Positions 8,250 through 17,332 of a DNA stretch of 64,000 nucleotides are shown here, one piece after another. The stretch is taken from contig CAVQEK010000006.1 of assembly GCA_963711495.1 (NCBI GenBank), positions 1 to 64,000 on the forward strand, written 5' to 3'. Source of the stretch: CAVQEK01 sp963711495. Lineage in GTDB: Bacteria > Bacteroidota > Bacteroidia > Cytophagales > Cyclobacteriaceae. The notes under the pieces were generated by a model. It saw nothing but the letters and a program-made list of their open reading frames with translations. It searched no databases and was not told the DNA's origin. The translations under genes were made by a program, and so were the position numbers. Positions within the stretch are counted from its first letter, which is position 1; the number at the start of each line of letters is the position of its first letter.

Positions 8250-9338
8250 ATGAGAATAAATGCGAGTTACCAAAAATATGTGCTAAAATTCAAATTTGAC
8301 GCAGGGACTTCAAGGGGCATTTTACGAGAAAAAACAATTTATTTTATTTTCATTCGTGATCCTGATTCGGATAATAATTATGGTGTCGGTGAATGTGGCC
8401 CATTGCCTGGTCTGAGTTTGGATGACCGTATGGATTTAAAGAAAAATTTGGATTTGGTCATTGACCAATTAAATGGCTTGGATTTGAATTTTGAACAGTT
8501 GAATGTGGGGGAGTTAACGCAAATGTTGGTGCCGGAAGATTGGCCTTCGATTCGTTTTGGTCTTGAAACAGCTTTGCTGGATTTACAAAACGGTGGGCAA
8601 AGGATGTTATTCAGCAATGATTTTACGGAAGGTAAAAAGGGACTACCCATCAATGGATTAATTTGGATGGGAGGAAAGCAATTTATGCTGGATCAAATAG
8701 ATAAAAAATTGGAAGAAGGGTATACTTGTTTAAAACTCAAAATCGGGGCCATTGAATTCGAAACAGAACTTTCATTATTGAAATATGTAAGGCAAAAATT
8801 TTCAAAAGAAGATATTACGCTAAGGTTTGACGCAAACGGTGCTTTCTCTCCTGAATCGGCATTGAGCAGGCTTGAGGAATTATCGAAATACGATATACAT
8901 TCCATCGAACAACCCATTTGGCCGCGACAATTAGAAAAAATGAGGGAAGTTTGTCTGAATTCGCCAATCCCCATTGCCCTCGATGAAGAATTGATTGGGA
9001 TCCATGAGGAAAATGACATAATAAAATTATTAGAGACCATACAACCTCACTACATTATCCTCAAACCAACGTTGATCGGAGGCTTGTACAACACCAATAA
9101 ATGGATCAATTTGGCCGATAAATATGGTATCGGCTGGTGGATCACTTCTGCACTGGAATCCAACGTTGGTTTAAATGCCATTGCACAGTATACGGCACAT
9201 CAATCGATCGACATTCCGCAAGGCCTGGGCACTGGTCAATTATTTCATAATAACATCTCTAGCCCTTTATTTATTCACAATGCGCATCTAGCCTATGACC
9301 CCGAGGGTTTCTGGGATTTTACAAATTTTTATAGTTGA
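8250..9338 (+). CDS. menC: o-Succinylbenzoate synthase (MenC), enolase superfamily
   Basis: This dehydratase of the enolase superfamily makes o-succinylbenzoate for menaquinone. The catalytic set is complete: the Lys pair in LKLKIG (Lys162/Lys164), metal ligands Asp194 (RFDANG), Glu220 (SIEQP) and Asp245 (ALDEE), and the second catalytic Lys272 in ILKPTLIGG. The opening motif AGTSRGILREK and the C-terminal SALESNVGLNAIAQ are characteristic of MenC rather than of muconate cycloisomerases, although a dipeptide epimerase activity cannot be fully excluded. The length of 362 aa is normal. No other men gene is adjacent, so it is a stand-alone copy. Confidence 0.87.
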   Translation: MRINASYQKYVLKFKFDAGTSRGILREKTIYFIFIRDPDSDNNYGVGECGPLPGLSLDDRMDLKKNLDLVIDQLNGLDLNFEQLNVGELTQMLVPEDWPSIRFGLETALLDLQNGGQRMLFSNDFTEGKKGLPINGLIWMGGKQFMLDQIDKKLEEGYTCLKLKIGAIEFETELSLLKYVRQKFSKEDITLRFDANGAFSPESALSRLEELSKYDIHSIEQPIWPRQLEKMREVCLNSPIPIALDEELIGIHEENDIIKLLETIQPHYIILKPTLIGGLYNTNKWINLADKYGIGWWITSALESNVGLNAIAQYTAHQSIDIPQGLGTGQLFHNNISSPLFIHNAHLAYDPEGFWDFTNFYS

Positions 9339-9494
9339 AAGGTGGGTAAACCGGATACAAGGTAGTTGCCAAAACTATGCCCGGACTTTATTAAAATTTC
9401 ACATTGATCTTTGAATATTTTTATTTGACATCTCTTTTGATTGGTTTTTTACCAATTTCTATTTTAAATTCAGTGAATATTTGATTGGGAACCA

Positions 9495-12400
9495 ATGACT
9501 TATAAGAATAACAACCCTTCCATGCGCGATTTGTGGGCATACATTTCGTGCATTCTCGTATCTTTGAAAACGGAAAAGATTTTATTTTTTCTGTTTTCTA
9601 TATTATTATTTCCTGTTTTTATCCTCAACGCTTCAATACAATCCAACAACATTGCGGAATTGCCTTTGGAAGGTACCGATGATGACGATTCACGAATCCG
9701 GAATTTGAATGATCGGGCCTTGCTACTGATTGACAGCAACATCGATTCTGCTCATATACTGGCCATAAAGTCGTTGGGTATGTTAAAAAAATCTTCAAAT
9801 GATACTTTAAAGGCGGATATATACAATACCATGGGGTTGATCAAAAAAAACCGCGGGGATATCGATTCAGCCTTATATTTTTTGAATTTAAGTATATCGA
9901 TTGCTGAAAAGACCGGAGATGCAGTAAGAAAGGGTAGTGCCTTAAGGGATAAAGGAACCATCTATTATCGACAGGGATCTTATGATTTGGCGCTCACAAC
10001 ATTTCTGAGCGCTTTGAAGATATTTGAGCAAGAGCATCATCAAATAGGCTTGGCAAAGACATTTAATAACCTTGGCAATTTTTATGCGACGCGTACAGAA
10101 TATGACAAGGCTCTGCTGTACTACAAGAAAGCGATTGATGGCTATGTCAAAAGTGATAGGAAAAAGGATGTTGCAGCAACATTGACCAATATTGGCAGTA
10201 TTTATTATTTGCAACACATATTGGATAGCGCACAGCATTTCTACGAAAAAGGACTGAAAATATATCTTTCCCTCAATGAGACTCACGCGAAGTCGATTAC
10301 GCTGTTGAATCTTGGAAATATTTATTTTGATAAGAATGATTTAGCGAAAGCTCTGACATATTATCAGGAATCATATGACATATTTATAAGCACCAACAAT
10401 CCACAGGGAAAAGCTTATTCATTATGGGGTTTGGGATTGGTGAATGCCCGTGAAAAAAGATTCGGAGAAGCCATCGATAATTATCTTACCAGTTTAAAAC
10501 TAGCCAGGGCCATTCAAGCCAGGCCGATCATGCAGGAAATATACAGGAATTTGTCTTTGGCTTACGAGGAATTAAATGATTACCAAAATGCCTACCGATA
10601 TCTCATACAACACAATTCGGTTAAAGATAGCTTGTTGAATATTGATAACACAAAGAAAATCGCCGAATTGGAGGCACAATACGAGCATGAAAAAAATCTT
10701 TCAGAAATAGAGAAACTTCAGAAAGAATCTGCCCAGAAAGACTTGACACTCAGTGAACAAAAAAGGATAAGAAATGCGGGTCTGGCTTTATCGGGATTTG
10801 TGATGTTAATCGTAATAGGTTTGTGGCTGCTATACCGGATACGACGACAAAAAAAGGAAATAATTTATGAGAAAGAGCGGATTGCTCGTCTAGAGCAATT
10901 TGATCGTTTAAAAGATCAATTTCTGGCCAATACTTCGCATGAGTTGAAGACGCCACTTCAGGGGATAATAGGTTTGTCTGAAGCTATCCATGATCGCATT
11001 CAAAATGCTGATGACAAAAATGATCTCGATATGATCATTTCCTCAGGGAAGCGACTTTCCAGCCTAGTCAATGATATCCTGGATTTTTCCCAATTAAAAA
11101 ATTCACAATTGAATCTCCAGTTAAAACCAGTTGATATACATAGCGTTGTTGAGGTAATTCTTAAGCTAAACGAACAACTGGTACTGGGGAGGCAGATAGA
11201 ACTCATCAATGATCTACCAAAGGATTCACCATTAATCCAGGCTGATGAAAATCGTTTACAGCAGATATTGCAAAATTTGGTTGGAAATGCCATCAAATTT
11301 ACGCAGCGAGGATATATACGCGTCAGTGCTTCACTTTTAAATAATTTTTTGGAGATCGTGGTGGATGATTCAGGCAAAGGAATAGAGGCAGATAAGTTGC
11401 AGGTAATTTTCAATGCTTTTGAACAAGAAGATGGCTCTATTTCCAGGGAATATTCTGGTACAGGGCTTGGGCTCAGTATTACCAAACAATTGGTGGAATT
11501 GCATGGCGGGACCATTTGGGTTGAGTCAACGCCGGAAAAAGGCTCAAAATTCCACTTTACTATGTCGACAGTCGAGTCATCGAAAGAAGAAATCCTTCCA
11601 AGACAGATAGACATGATGAATGGACGACAAATTAGTCACACTGCGCAGGTACTAAATAAGGAACTTAAAGTCCCCTATTCCATATCAATCGGATCTTTTA
11701 AGGAAGGTTCATTCATTGACATTCTCGTTGTCGATGATGAAGTTATCAATCATCAGGTTTTGAAGCATCATCTGACAAATAAGGATTATCGGGTCTTTTC
11801 GGTCATGAATGGAGAGGAAGCATTACAGATATTGAAAAAAGGTCAAAAATTTGATCTGGTGATTCTTGATATTATGATGCCGAGAATGTCGGGGTATGAA
11901 GTATGCAAAAAGATCAGGGAACAATATTTACCATCCGAATTGCCGATAATCATTATTACAGCCAAGGATCAACTCGAAGATCTGATACAAGGATTTAATT
12001 TGGGTGCCAATGATTATTTATCAAAACCGTTTACAAAAGATGAACTGCTCGCCCGTGTCAAAACACATTTAAATTTGTTAAGAATCAATCAGGCTTATCA
12101 CCGTTTTGTGCCGAATGAATTTATCCGGGCTTTAGGCCGTGAGAGTATCATTGAAGTTAACCTGGGAGATCAGGTGCAAAGTGATGTCACAGTCTTTTTC
12201 TCCGATATACGCGCCTACACTTCCTTGTCGGAAAAGATGACACCAAAAGAAAATTTTAGTTTCCTTAATAATTATCTACAAAACGTTGGGCCTGTGATTA
12301 CGAATCATCACGGTTTCGTAAGTCAATATTATGGTGATGGCATTATGGCTCTATTTATGAATCATCCTTCAGATAGTATACAGGCGGCCATAAAAATGCA

Positions 12401-12953
12401 GCAAGTTATGCGTCATTACAATAAAGATCGACTTCGTAAAAAACTGCCGCCGGTTCAAATTGGAATTGGTATGCATTCCGGTTCTTTGATGTTAGGGATT
12501 CTTGGCGATAATCAACGAATGAACGCGGCCGTAGTTTCCGATACGGTAAATACTGCTTCACGGATGGAAGGGCTTACCAAACATTATGGTGTATCGATTG
12601 TCGCCAGTGAGACCACCATGAATGCGATTCAACTTAAGGATCAGTTCAATTACCGGTTTTTAGGTAAGGTATTAGTAAAAGGTAAACAGAAGTCACTTAA
12701 GATTTATGATCTGTTTGATGGTGACGATGAGAAAATCAAGGATTTGAAACTTGAAACCAAGGCCATTTTTGAAGAAGGCATTGACCATTTTATGTCAAAA
12801 AGATTTACACAGGCAGCTGGTCTTTTTGAAATGATTCGGACAAAAAACCCCGCGGACAAGTCATCCTATATTTACCATAAGAAATGTGCCCAATTGATGA
12901 TTGAAGGGGTCTCCGAATCCTGGGAAGGATTACTGGAAATACAAAGTAAATAA
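9495..12953 (+). CDS. TPR / histidine kinase / receiver / class III nucleotidyl cyclase hybrid
   Basis: This is a 1152-residue one-protein signalling chain. In order it has an N-terminal membrane or signal segment (about 28-46), tandem tetratricopeptide repeats (about 90-370), a coiled coil, a transmembrane helix (about 428-446), HisKA with phospho-His482 in ANTSHELKTPLQG, HATPase with VGNAIKFT and GTGLGLSI, a receiver with phospho-Asp792 in LVILDIMMP, a class III cyclase domain, and an about 80-residue tail. Cyclase metal ligands Asp904 (FFSDIR) and Asp948 (YYGDG) are present, as are substrate Asp1016, Asn1019 and Arg1023 in SDTVNTASR. The usual adenine-selecting Lys is Gln944. The TPR part is probably periplasmic. 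It is transcribed alone and is likely to couple an envelope signal to cAMP or cGMP production. Confidence 0.9.
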   Translation: MTYKNNNPSMRDLWAYISCILVSLKTEKILFFLFSILLFPVFILNASIQSNNIAELPLEGTDDDDSRIRNLNDRALLLIDSNIDSAHILAIKSLGMLKKSSNDTLKADIYNTMGLIKKNRGDIDSALYFLNLSISIAEKTGDAVRKGSALRDKGTIYYRQGSYDLALTTFLSALKIFEQEHHQIGLAKTFNNLGNFYATRTEYDKALLYYKKAIDGYVKSDRKKDVAATLTNIGSIYYLQHILDSAQHFYEKGLKIYLSLNETHAKSITLLNLGNIYFDKNDLAKALTYYQESYDIFISTNNPQGKAYSLWGLGLVNAREKRFGEAIDNYLTSLKLARAIQARPIMQEIYRNLSLAYEELNDYQNAYRYLIQHNSVKDSLLNIDNTKKIAELEAQYEHEKNLSEIEKLQKESAQKDLTLSEQKRIRNAGLALSGFVMLIVIGLWLLYRIRRQKKEIIYEKERIARLEQFDRLKDQFLANTSHELKTPLQGIIGLSEAIHDRIQNADDKNDLDMIISSGKRLSSLVNDILDFSQLKNSQLNLQLKPVDIHSVVEVILKLNEQLVLGRQIELINDLPKDSPLIQADENRLQQILQNLVGNAIKFTQRGYIRVSASLLNNFLEIVVDDSGKGIEADKLQVIFNAFEQEDGSISREYSGTGLGLSITKQLVELHGGTIWVESTPEKGSKFHFTMSTVESSKEEILPRQIDMMNGRQISHTAQVLNKELKVPYSISIGSFKEGSFIDILVVDDEVINHQVLKHHLTNKDYRVFSVMNGEEALQILKKGQKFDLVILDIMMPRMSGYEVCKKIREQYLPSELPIIIITAKDQLEDLIQGFNLGANDYLSKPFTKDELLARVKTHLNLLRINQAYHRFVPNEFIRALGRESIIEVNLGDQVQSDVTVFFSDIRAYTSLSEKMTPKENFSFLNNYLQNVGPVITNHHGFVSQYYGDGIMALFMNHPSDSIQAAIKMQQVMRHYNKDRLRKKLPPVQIGIGMHSGSLMLGILGDNQRMNAAVVSDTVNTASRMEGLTKHYGVSIVASETTMNAIQLKDQFNYRFLGKVLVKGKQKSLKIYDLFDGDDEKIKDLKLETKAIFEEGIDHFMSKRFTQAAGLFEMIRTKNPADKSSYIYHKKCAQLMIEGVSESWEGLLEIQSK

Positions 12954-12954
12954 A

Positions 12955-13650
12955 TTATTGGTTGGCAAGATTGAAAATGTGACATGCCACGATTCCGGCA
13001 GTTTCTGTACGCAATCTGCTCTTGCCAAGGGATACTTCACGGTATTGATGTTCAATTGCCCGGGCGATTTCCTGATCTGTGAAGTCACCCTCTGGCCCGA
13101 TTAAAATCGAATACTTTTTATGAGAACTTGCTACCTTTGAAAGTGGTGAAGCATTTTCCCCCAGGTGAGCAATATATTTTTCGTCAGCCATGTTCTCATC
13201 GAACCATTCATTGATGGTAAGCGCTTGATTGATCCTGGGCAAGTAAGGCTTTAATGACTGTTTCATTGCACTAATTGCCTTTTTTTCCAGCCGTTCAGTG
13301 TTAAGCGATGTGCGTTCGGAATTTTGACATATGATGAAGGAGATTTCGTGGATGCCAATCTCTACGGATTTCTCAACAAACCATTCGAGACGATCCATGT
13401 TTTTTGTTGGAGCAATGGCGATATGCACATAATAATTATCCCGTGGGAATGTCTTTTTTTCCACAATTTCAAACCCGCATTTCTTAATATTGGCATCTGT
13501 AATTTCTGCCGTGATCCAAATGCCGTTACCGTCGATTACATGAATGATATCGCCCTGTGATTTGCGTAAAACCCGAATACAATGCCTCGATTCTTCGGCG
13601 TCCAGATGCAATGCTCCCGTTTGAATATCTGGCTGGTAAAAAAGCTGCAT
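12955..13650 (-). CDS. rsmE: 16S rRNA m3U1498 methyltransferase (RsmE)
   Basis: RsmE is a SPOUT-class methyltransferase that methylates U1498 of 16S rRNA. The N-terminal PUA-like part contains EESRHCIRVLRKSQGD (about 19-34). The C-terminal knot has LIGPEGDFTDQEI (about 174-186) and LGKSRLRTETAGIVA (about 201-215), which are diagnostic. The length of 231 aa is typical. It lies nine bases downstream of the acyl-CoA-binding protein gene on the same strand and converges with the cyclase gene, with a single base between the two stop codons and no terminator hairpin. Confidence 0.93.
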   Translation of the reverse strand: MQLFYQPDIQTGALHLDAEESRHCIRVLRKSQGDIIHVIDGNGIWITAEITDANIKKCGFEIVEKKTFPRDNYYVHIAIAPTKNMDRLEWFVEKSVEIGIHEISFIICQNSERTSLNTERLEKKAISAMKQSLKPYLPRINQALTINEWFDENMADEKYIAHLGENASPLSKVASSHKKYSILIGPEGDFTDQEIARAIEHQYREVSLGKSRLRTETAGIVACHIFNLANQ

Positions 13651-13659
13651 GTGATGCCG

Positions 13660-13926
13660 TTATGTGTTTTGTTCGGCGTGTAATGATTCAATCAGGTCAA
13701 TATATTCCTGCATCGCTTCTTTTTTCTCTTTTCCCTTGCACTCAGCCCATGCATCGTGCTTGGCGATGGCTTTAAAATCAAATCCTCCCTGCCTTATCGA
13801 ATTGATATCACCTTCTGTGGCTTGTTTGTACAATCCATACATTTTCAGAAGGGTTTCATTGGAAGGCCGATTTTTTAATGTGCGCGATTTAATAACGGCC
13901 GCTTCAAACTTTCTTTCTAAATTCAT
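13660..13926 (-). CDS. Acyl-CoA-binding protein (ACBP)
   Basis: This is a small cytosolic four-helix protein that binds long-chain acyl-CoA esters. The family core MYGLYKQATEGD is present near residues 29-40, followed by FDFKAIAKHDAW and EAMQEYIDLI at the positions of the ligand-binding helices. I use the ATG at 13926 (MNLERKFEAAV, 88 aa), which matches the family start. An in-frame ATG at 13941 would add five residues. Bacterial ACBPs are scattered but frequent in Bacteroidota. It probably shares a transcript with rsmE and is separated from citrate synthase by a terminator hairpin. Confidence 0.9.
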   Translation of the reverse strand: MNLERKFEAAVIKSRTLKNRPSNETLLKMYGLYKQATEGDINSIRQGGFDFKAIAKHDAWAECKGKEKKEAMQEYIDLIESLHAEQNT

Positions 13927-13947
13927 TTGCTTCGGAAACAAAAAAAT

Positions 13948-13971
13948 AAAAGCCGGTTTTTGCCGGCTTTT
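13948..13971 (-). terminator. Intrinsic terminator downstream of citrate synthase
   Basis: AAAAGCCGG and CCGGCTTTT form a 9-bp stem with a 6-base loop, flanked on the minus-strand 3' side by a T-rich run (TTTTATTTTTTT). It lies 10 bases past the gltA stop and just before the ACBP start, so it ends the gltA transcript and isolates ACBP/rsmE. Confidence 0.85.
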
Positions 13972-13981
13972 TAAGATTTAT

Positions 13982-15289
13982 TTATCGGTCTGATATTTCA
14001 ACGTAAGATCGATGATTGTGTCCGACATAAATTTGTCGGGGACGACCAATGGGTTCATTATGCTCGCGCATTTCCTTCCACTGGGCAATCCAACCCGGCA
14101 AACGACCAATAGAAAACATAACCGGGAACATTAAGGTTGGGATGCCAATTGCTTTCATGATGATGCCGGAATAAAAGTCAACATTGGGATACAACTTTCT
14201 TTCGATAAAATATTCATCCTTCAAGGCAGTTTCTTCCAGTTTTTTGGCAATTTCCAGTTCTGGTTCTTCAATATGAAGCCTGCTCAATATGTCATCGGCG
14301 CTCTTTTTCAGGATTTTAGCACGTGGGTCGAAATTTTTATAAACCCGGTGGCCAAATCCCATCAGGCGGAAATTGTCATCTTTATCCTTGGCCTTGTCAA
14401 TATATTTCTGAACACCTCCACCATCAGCATGTATTTTTTCAAGCATTTCAACCACCGCCTGATTTGCGCCTCCGTGAAGGGGACCCCAAAGGGCATCAAT
14501 ACCGGCGGCAACGGAAGCATATAAACTGGCCCGGGAAGAACCTACAAATCTCACGGTGGACGTGGAACAGTTTTGCTCATGATCAGCGTGCAGAATGAAA
14601 ATTTTCTCCATGGCATCAGCCACTGCCGGGTCTACCTGATAATCCTCGCTGGGCGTCCCAAACATCATTTTGACGAAATTTGGCACATATTCTAGATTAT
14701 TGTCCGGATAATTATACGGAAGACCTTTCTGGTTATTATATGACCAGGCGACCAATGTGGGTATTTTCGCCAGCAACCGAATGATCGTAAGATTTACTTT
14801 GTCGGCTGAACGGTTCGGGTCTAAAGATTCCGGGAAAAAAGCGGTTAATGCCGTGGCGAGTGAAGAAAGCACACCCATGGGATGAGAATTGGTGGGAAAT
14901 CCTTCCATGATCAGTTTCATGTTCTTATGGATCACCCATTGACTTTTTATTTCATTTTTAAATTTTAATAATTCTTCGCCATCCGGCAAATCACCATAAA
15001 TCAGAAGATAAGCGACTTCCAGGAATGTTGATTTTTCTGCCAATTCTTCAATGGCATATCCTCGATATCTCAAAATGCCTTTTTCACCATCTAAAAAAGT
15101 GATGGCGCTCTGGGTAGATCCAGTATTTTTATATCCGGTATCTAATGTGATAATTCCTGATTCTGCCCTGAGATTGCTGATATCAACGCCAACTTCCCCT
15201 TCAGTACCTGTAACAATCGGAAGATTAAAAGATTTACCATTTATCTTTAGTTCGGCGACATTTGTCTTTTGATCTACTACCTGTGTCAT
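13982..15289 (-). CDS. gltA: Citrate synthase
   Basis: This is a type II (hexameric bacterial) citrate synthase of 435 aa, condensing acetyl-CoA with oxaloacetate. It has an N-terminal beta-domain, ILRYRGYAIEELAE (about 92-105), LHADHEQNCSTSTVR with the catalytic His (about 233-247), GPLHGGANQAVVEML (about 268-282), MGFGHRVYKNFDPRA (about 310-324), and the C-terminal Arg-containing GRPRQIYVG. All catalytic elements are intact. It is monocistronic by context, with an SPFH gene 58 bases upstream and a strong terminator downstream. It works with KorAB and Ppc of this window in central carbon metabolism. Confidence 0.97.
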   Translation of the reverse strand: MTQVVDQKTNVAELKINGKSFNLPIVTGTEGEVGVDISNLRAESGIITLDTGYKNTGSTQSAITFLDGEKGILRYRGYAIEELAEKSTFLEVAYLLIYGDLPDGEELLKFKNEIKSQWVIHKNMKLIMEGFPTNSHPMGVLSSLATALTAFFPESLDPNRSADKVNLTIIRLLAKIPTLVAWSYNNQKGLPYNYPDNNLEYVPNFVKMMFGTPSEDYQVDPAVADAMEKIFILHADHEQNCSTSTVRFVGSSRASLYASVAAGIDALWGPLHGGANQAVVEMLEKIHADGGGVQKYIDKAKDKDDNFRLMGFGHRVYKNFDPRAKILKKSADDILSRLHIEEPELEIAKKLEETALKDEYFIERKLYPNVDFYSGIIMKAIGIPTLMFPVMFSIGRLPGWIAQWKEMREHNEPIGRPRQIYVGHNHRSYVEISDR

Positions 15290-15347
15290 TTTATTATTTG
15301 TTTAGTTCATTCACAATTTTTTAGATCTATTTCTCAATTTTGTCCAT

Positions 15348-16166
15348 CTAATTACCACCCAAGATTAACGGGAGTCCATTTTTTCCACTTCCAACAATCA
15401 CTACTTTGGTATTGTTTGATTGTGAAAGTTGCAAGGTGGCGTCAATCCCCTTTTGTTGCAAAACTTTATCGGTAAGGCTCTCATTGATAATTCGATTATA
15501 TGCGGCAATACCTTCCGCTTCAATGCGTTTTCGCTCGGCTTCACTTTTTTCTTTATTCAATCGAAACTGATATGCAAGCGCTTCCTGTTCCTGTTGTAAT
15601 TTCGATTCGATGGCAGCCTTTATCTGATCTGGCAGTTTTATGGATCGGATCAACAATGCCTGCATTTGTATGTTGTTGTCTTTTTTTATCAGGACCTCTT
15701 TTGTTTCCTGAATGATGGCATTTTCCAGTTCTGCACGCTTGGTAGAATAGATTTCTTCTGCCGTATATCGTCCCATTACCCGCCTCACCGTCGATCGTAC
15801 CTCTGGTTTCACCAGCAAGTCTAAATAATTCGGTCCGAAGTTTTCATGCAAATAAGGAATGCGGTCATAGACAGGGAAAAAACGAATGGAAACATCAACT
15901 GAAATGGATAAACCATTTTTGTCCAGGACATCCATTTTTTCGTCAATGATGTTTTCACGTACACTGTAAACAAAGACCTCATTCCATGGAGCGATCACAT
16001 GCAATCCGGGTTTCAACACATCATTAAAATCAGTCCCACCGTTAAACTTGCGGTATATTACGCCACGTTCACCGGATTTTATCGTGATAAATATCTCTGA
16101 TGACATATAAATCACCGCAATTACAGCAATAATCCCAATAATGATAATCGGAAGAAATTTTCTCAT
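15348..16166 (-). CDS. SPFH/prohibitin-family membrane protein
   Basis: This is a 272-residue single-pass membrane protein. The N-terminal helix (FLPIIIIGIIAVIAVIYM, about 4-21) is followed by a prohibitin-type SPFH domain (GERGVIYRKFNGG, then LKPGLHVIAPW and VDVSIRFFPVYDRIP). A long helical stretch (EQEALAYQFRLNKEKSEAERKRIEAEG) assembles into rings in this family. The C terminus is hydrophobic and glycine-rich. Prohibitin homologues organise membrane microdomains and often protect or regulate FtsH-type proteases, but no protease gene is adjacent here. It is oriented with citrate synthase. Confidence 0.9.
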   Translation of the reverse strand: MRKFLPIIIIGIIAVIAVIYMSSEIFITIKSGERGVIYRKFNGGTDFNDVLKPGLHVIAPWNEVFVYSVRENIIDEKMDVLDKNGLSISVDVSIRFFPVYDRIPYLHENFGPNYLDLLVKPEVRSTVRRVMGRYTAEEIYSTKRAELENAIIQETKEVLIKKDNNIQMQALLIRSIKLPDQIKAAIESKLQQEQEALAYQFRLNKEKSEAERKRIEAEGIAAYNRIINESLTDKVLQQKGIDATLQLSQSNNTKVVIVGSGKNGLPLILGGN

Positions 16167-16247
16167 GTCCTTATAAAAATTTATTTGAGTAAGGCCAAAA
16201 GGAGTAATATTAATATTAACTCAATTTTTGCCCAATCAGTTCCTTTA

Positions 16248-17207
16248 TTAATCGACCAATTCTTTCCAGACCAAAGCGCTGGCTCCCATGATGGCAGCAT
16301 TGGCTTCGGTGAGTCCGGAGGGAAGAATTTTCACCTTGTTGCGAAATATTGGCAGCAGGTTTTTCTCGAGATGCTTTTTGGTTGGTTCAATAATCAAATC
16401 ACCGGCTTTTGCCAAACCGCCAAACAAAAAAATCGCTTCGGGGCTCGTGTGGGTGACAGTATTGGCCAAAGCTTCACCGAGAAATTTTCCAGTCATTTCA
16501 AAAGCCTCTAATGCAATCTTGTCGCCTTTCAGGGCCGCTTCATAAATTATCTTGCCAGTGAGGTCATTGAATGTGATGTCGCGAAATACACTATTTTCGA
16601 TAGAATCTGCTAATAGATAAAATACCGTACGTTTGATGCCACTGGCTGAAACATAAGTTTCTAATGAACCTCTTAAACCGGAAGCGCACATTCGGCCGTT
16701 ACGTTCAATCGTAACATGTCCTAACTCACCGGCAAAACCGTCATGACCGTAAACAAGTTCTCCATTGACAACCAAGCCACTGCCCAAACCGGTGCCTAAA
16801 GTGATGACAATAAAATCCCGCATGTTCTTTGCGCCACCATAGATCATTTCGCCGATGGCGGCAGCATTCGCATCATTGGTCAATGCGATAGGTAAGTCGT
16901 AACGTTTGCGGAATAGTTCGACGATAGGCACTATGCCCGTCCAGCTTAAATTAGGAGCGAATTCAATGGTCCCTTTATAAAAATTGCCATTGGGGGCACC
17001 GATTCCAATTCCCCTGAGTTTGAGCGGCCCTTTGATCTTTTCCAGCGTAATATCTATGGCGCTTTTTAAAGTATCGAGAAAATTATTGATTTCAGGATGG
17101 CTCTTTGTGGATATAGAGTCGCTTGTCAAGCATTTTCCTCCTTTATCAACAATACCGTACTTGGTGTATGTACCGCCTATGTCAATACCAACTGCAACTT
17201 CTTTCAT
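16248..17207 (-). CDS. ROK-family sugar kinase (glucokinase-like), zinc motif degenerate
   Basis: This is an ROK kinase of 319 aa that phosphorylates glucose or a related sugar. The ATP phosphate-binding loop GIDIGGTYTKYG is at 7-18, the catalytic Asp112 lies in LTNDANAAAIGE, and TLGTGLGSG is at 136-144. The sugar- and zinc-binding region reads GELGHVTIERNGRMCASG, with His164 kept, but the usual Cys-x-Cys-Gly-x-x-Gly-Cys is CASGLRGS. Two of the three zinc cysteines are Ser (176 and 181), so the structural zinc is probably lost. It lies 125 bases downstream of a second ROK gene on the same strand, with its own palindrome upstream. Confidence 0.88.
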   Translation of the reverse strand: MKEVAVGIDIGGTYTKYGIVDKGGKCLTSDSISTKSHPEINNFLDTLKSAIDITLEKIKGPLKLRGIGIGAPNGNFYKGTIEFAPNLSWTGIVPIVELFRKRYDLPIALTNDANAAAIGEMIYGGAKNMRDFIVITLGTGLGSGLVVNGELVYGHDGFAGELGHVTIERNGRMCASGLRGSLETYVSASGIKRTVFYLLADSIENSVFRDITFNDLTGKIIYEAALKGDKIALEAFEMTGKFLGEALANTVTHTSPEAIFLFGGLAKAGDLIIEPTKKHLEKNLLPIFRNKVKILPSGLTEANAAIMGASALVWKELVD

Positions 17208-17223
17208 GATCGTTTCATTAATA

Positions 17224-17245
17224 ATTAATAGGTTAATCTATTAAT
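17224..17245. promoter_or_regulatory. Inverted repeat in front of the ROK kinase
   Basis: ATTAATAG-GTTAAT-CTATTAAT is an 8-6-8 perfect inverted repeat that ends 17 bases before the ATG at 17207. The all-AT stem and the absence of a T-run make a terminator unlikely. An operator, or a structure over the ribosome-binding region, is more plausible. Confidence 0.35.
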
Positions 17246-17332
17246 GCTCCTCGTATTTCTCACCAGATTAGAATTTTACGCGCAGAGCATTAAAAAAAAT
17301 GTAAAAAATATTATACTAAAAAAAATAAACTT

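Noticed and set aside
12950..12960. A possible terminator between the cyclase and rsmE stops.
   Set aside because: Only one base separates the two convergent stops and no hairpin is present.
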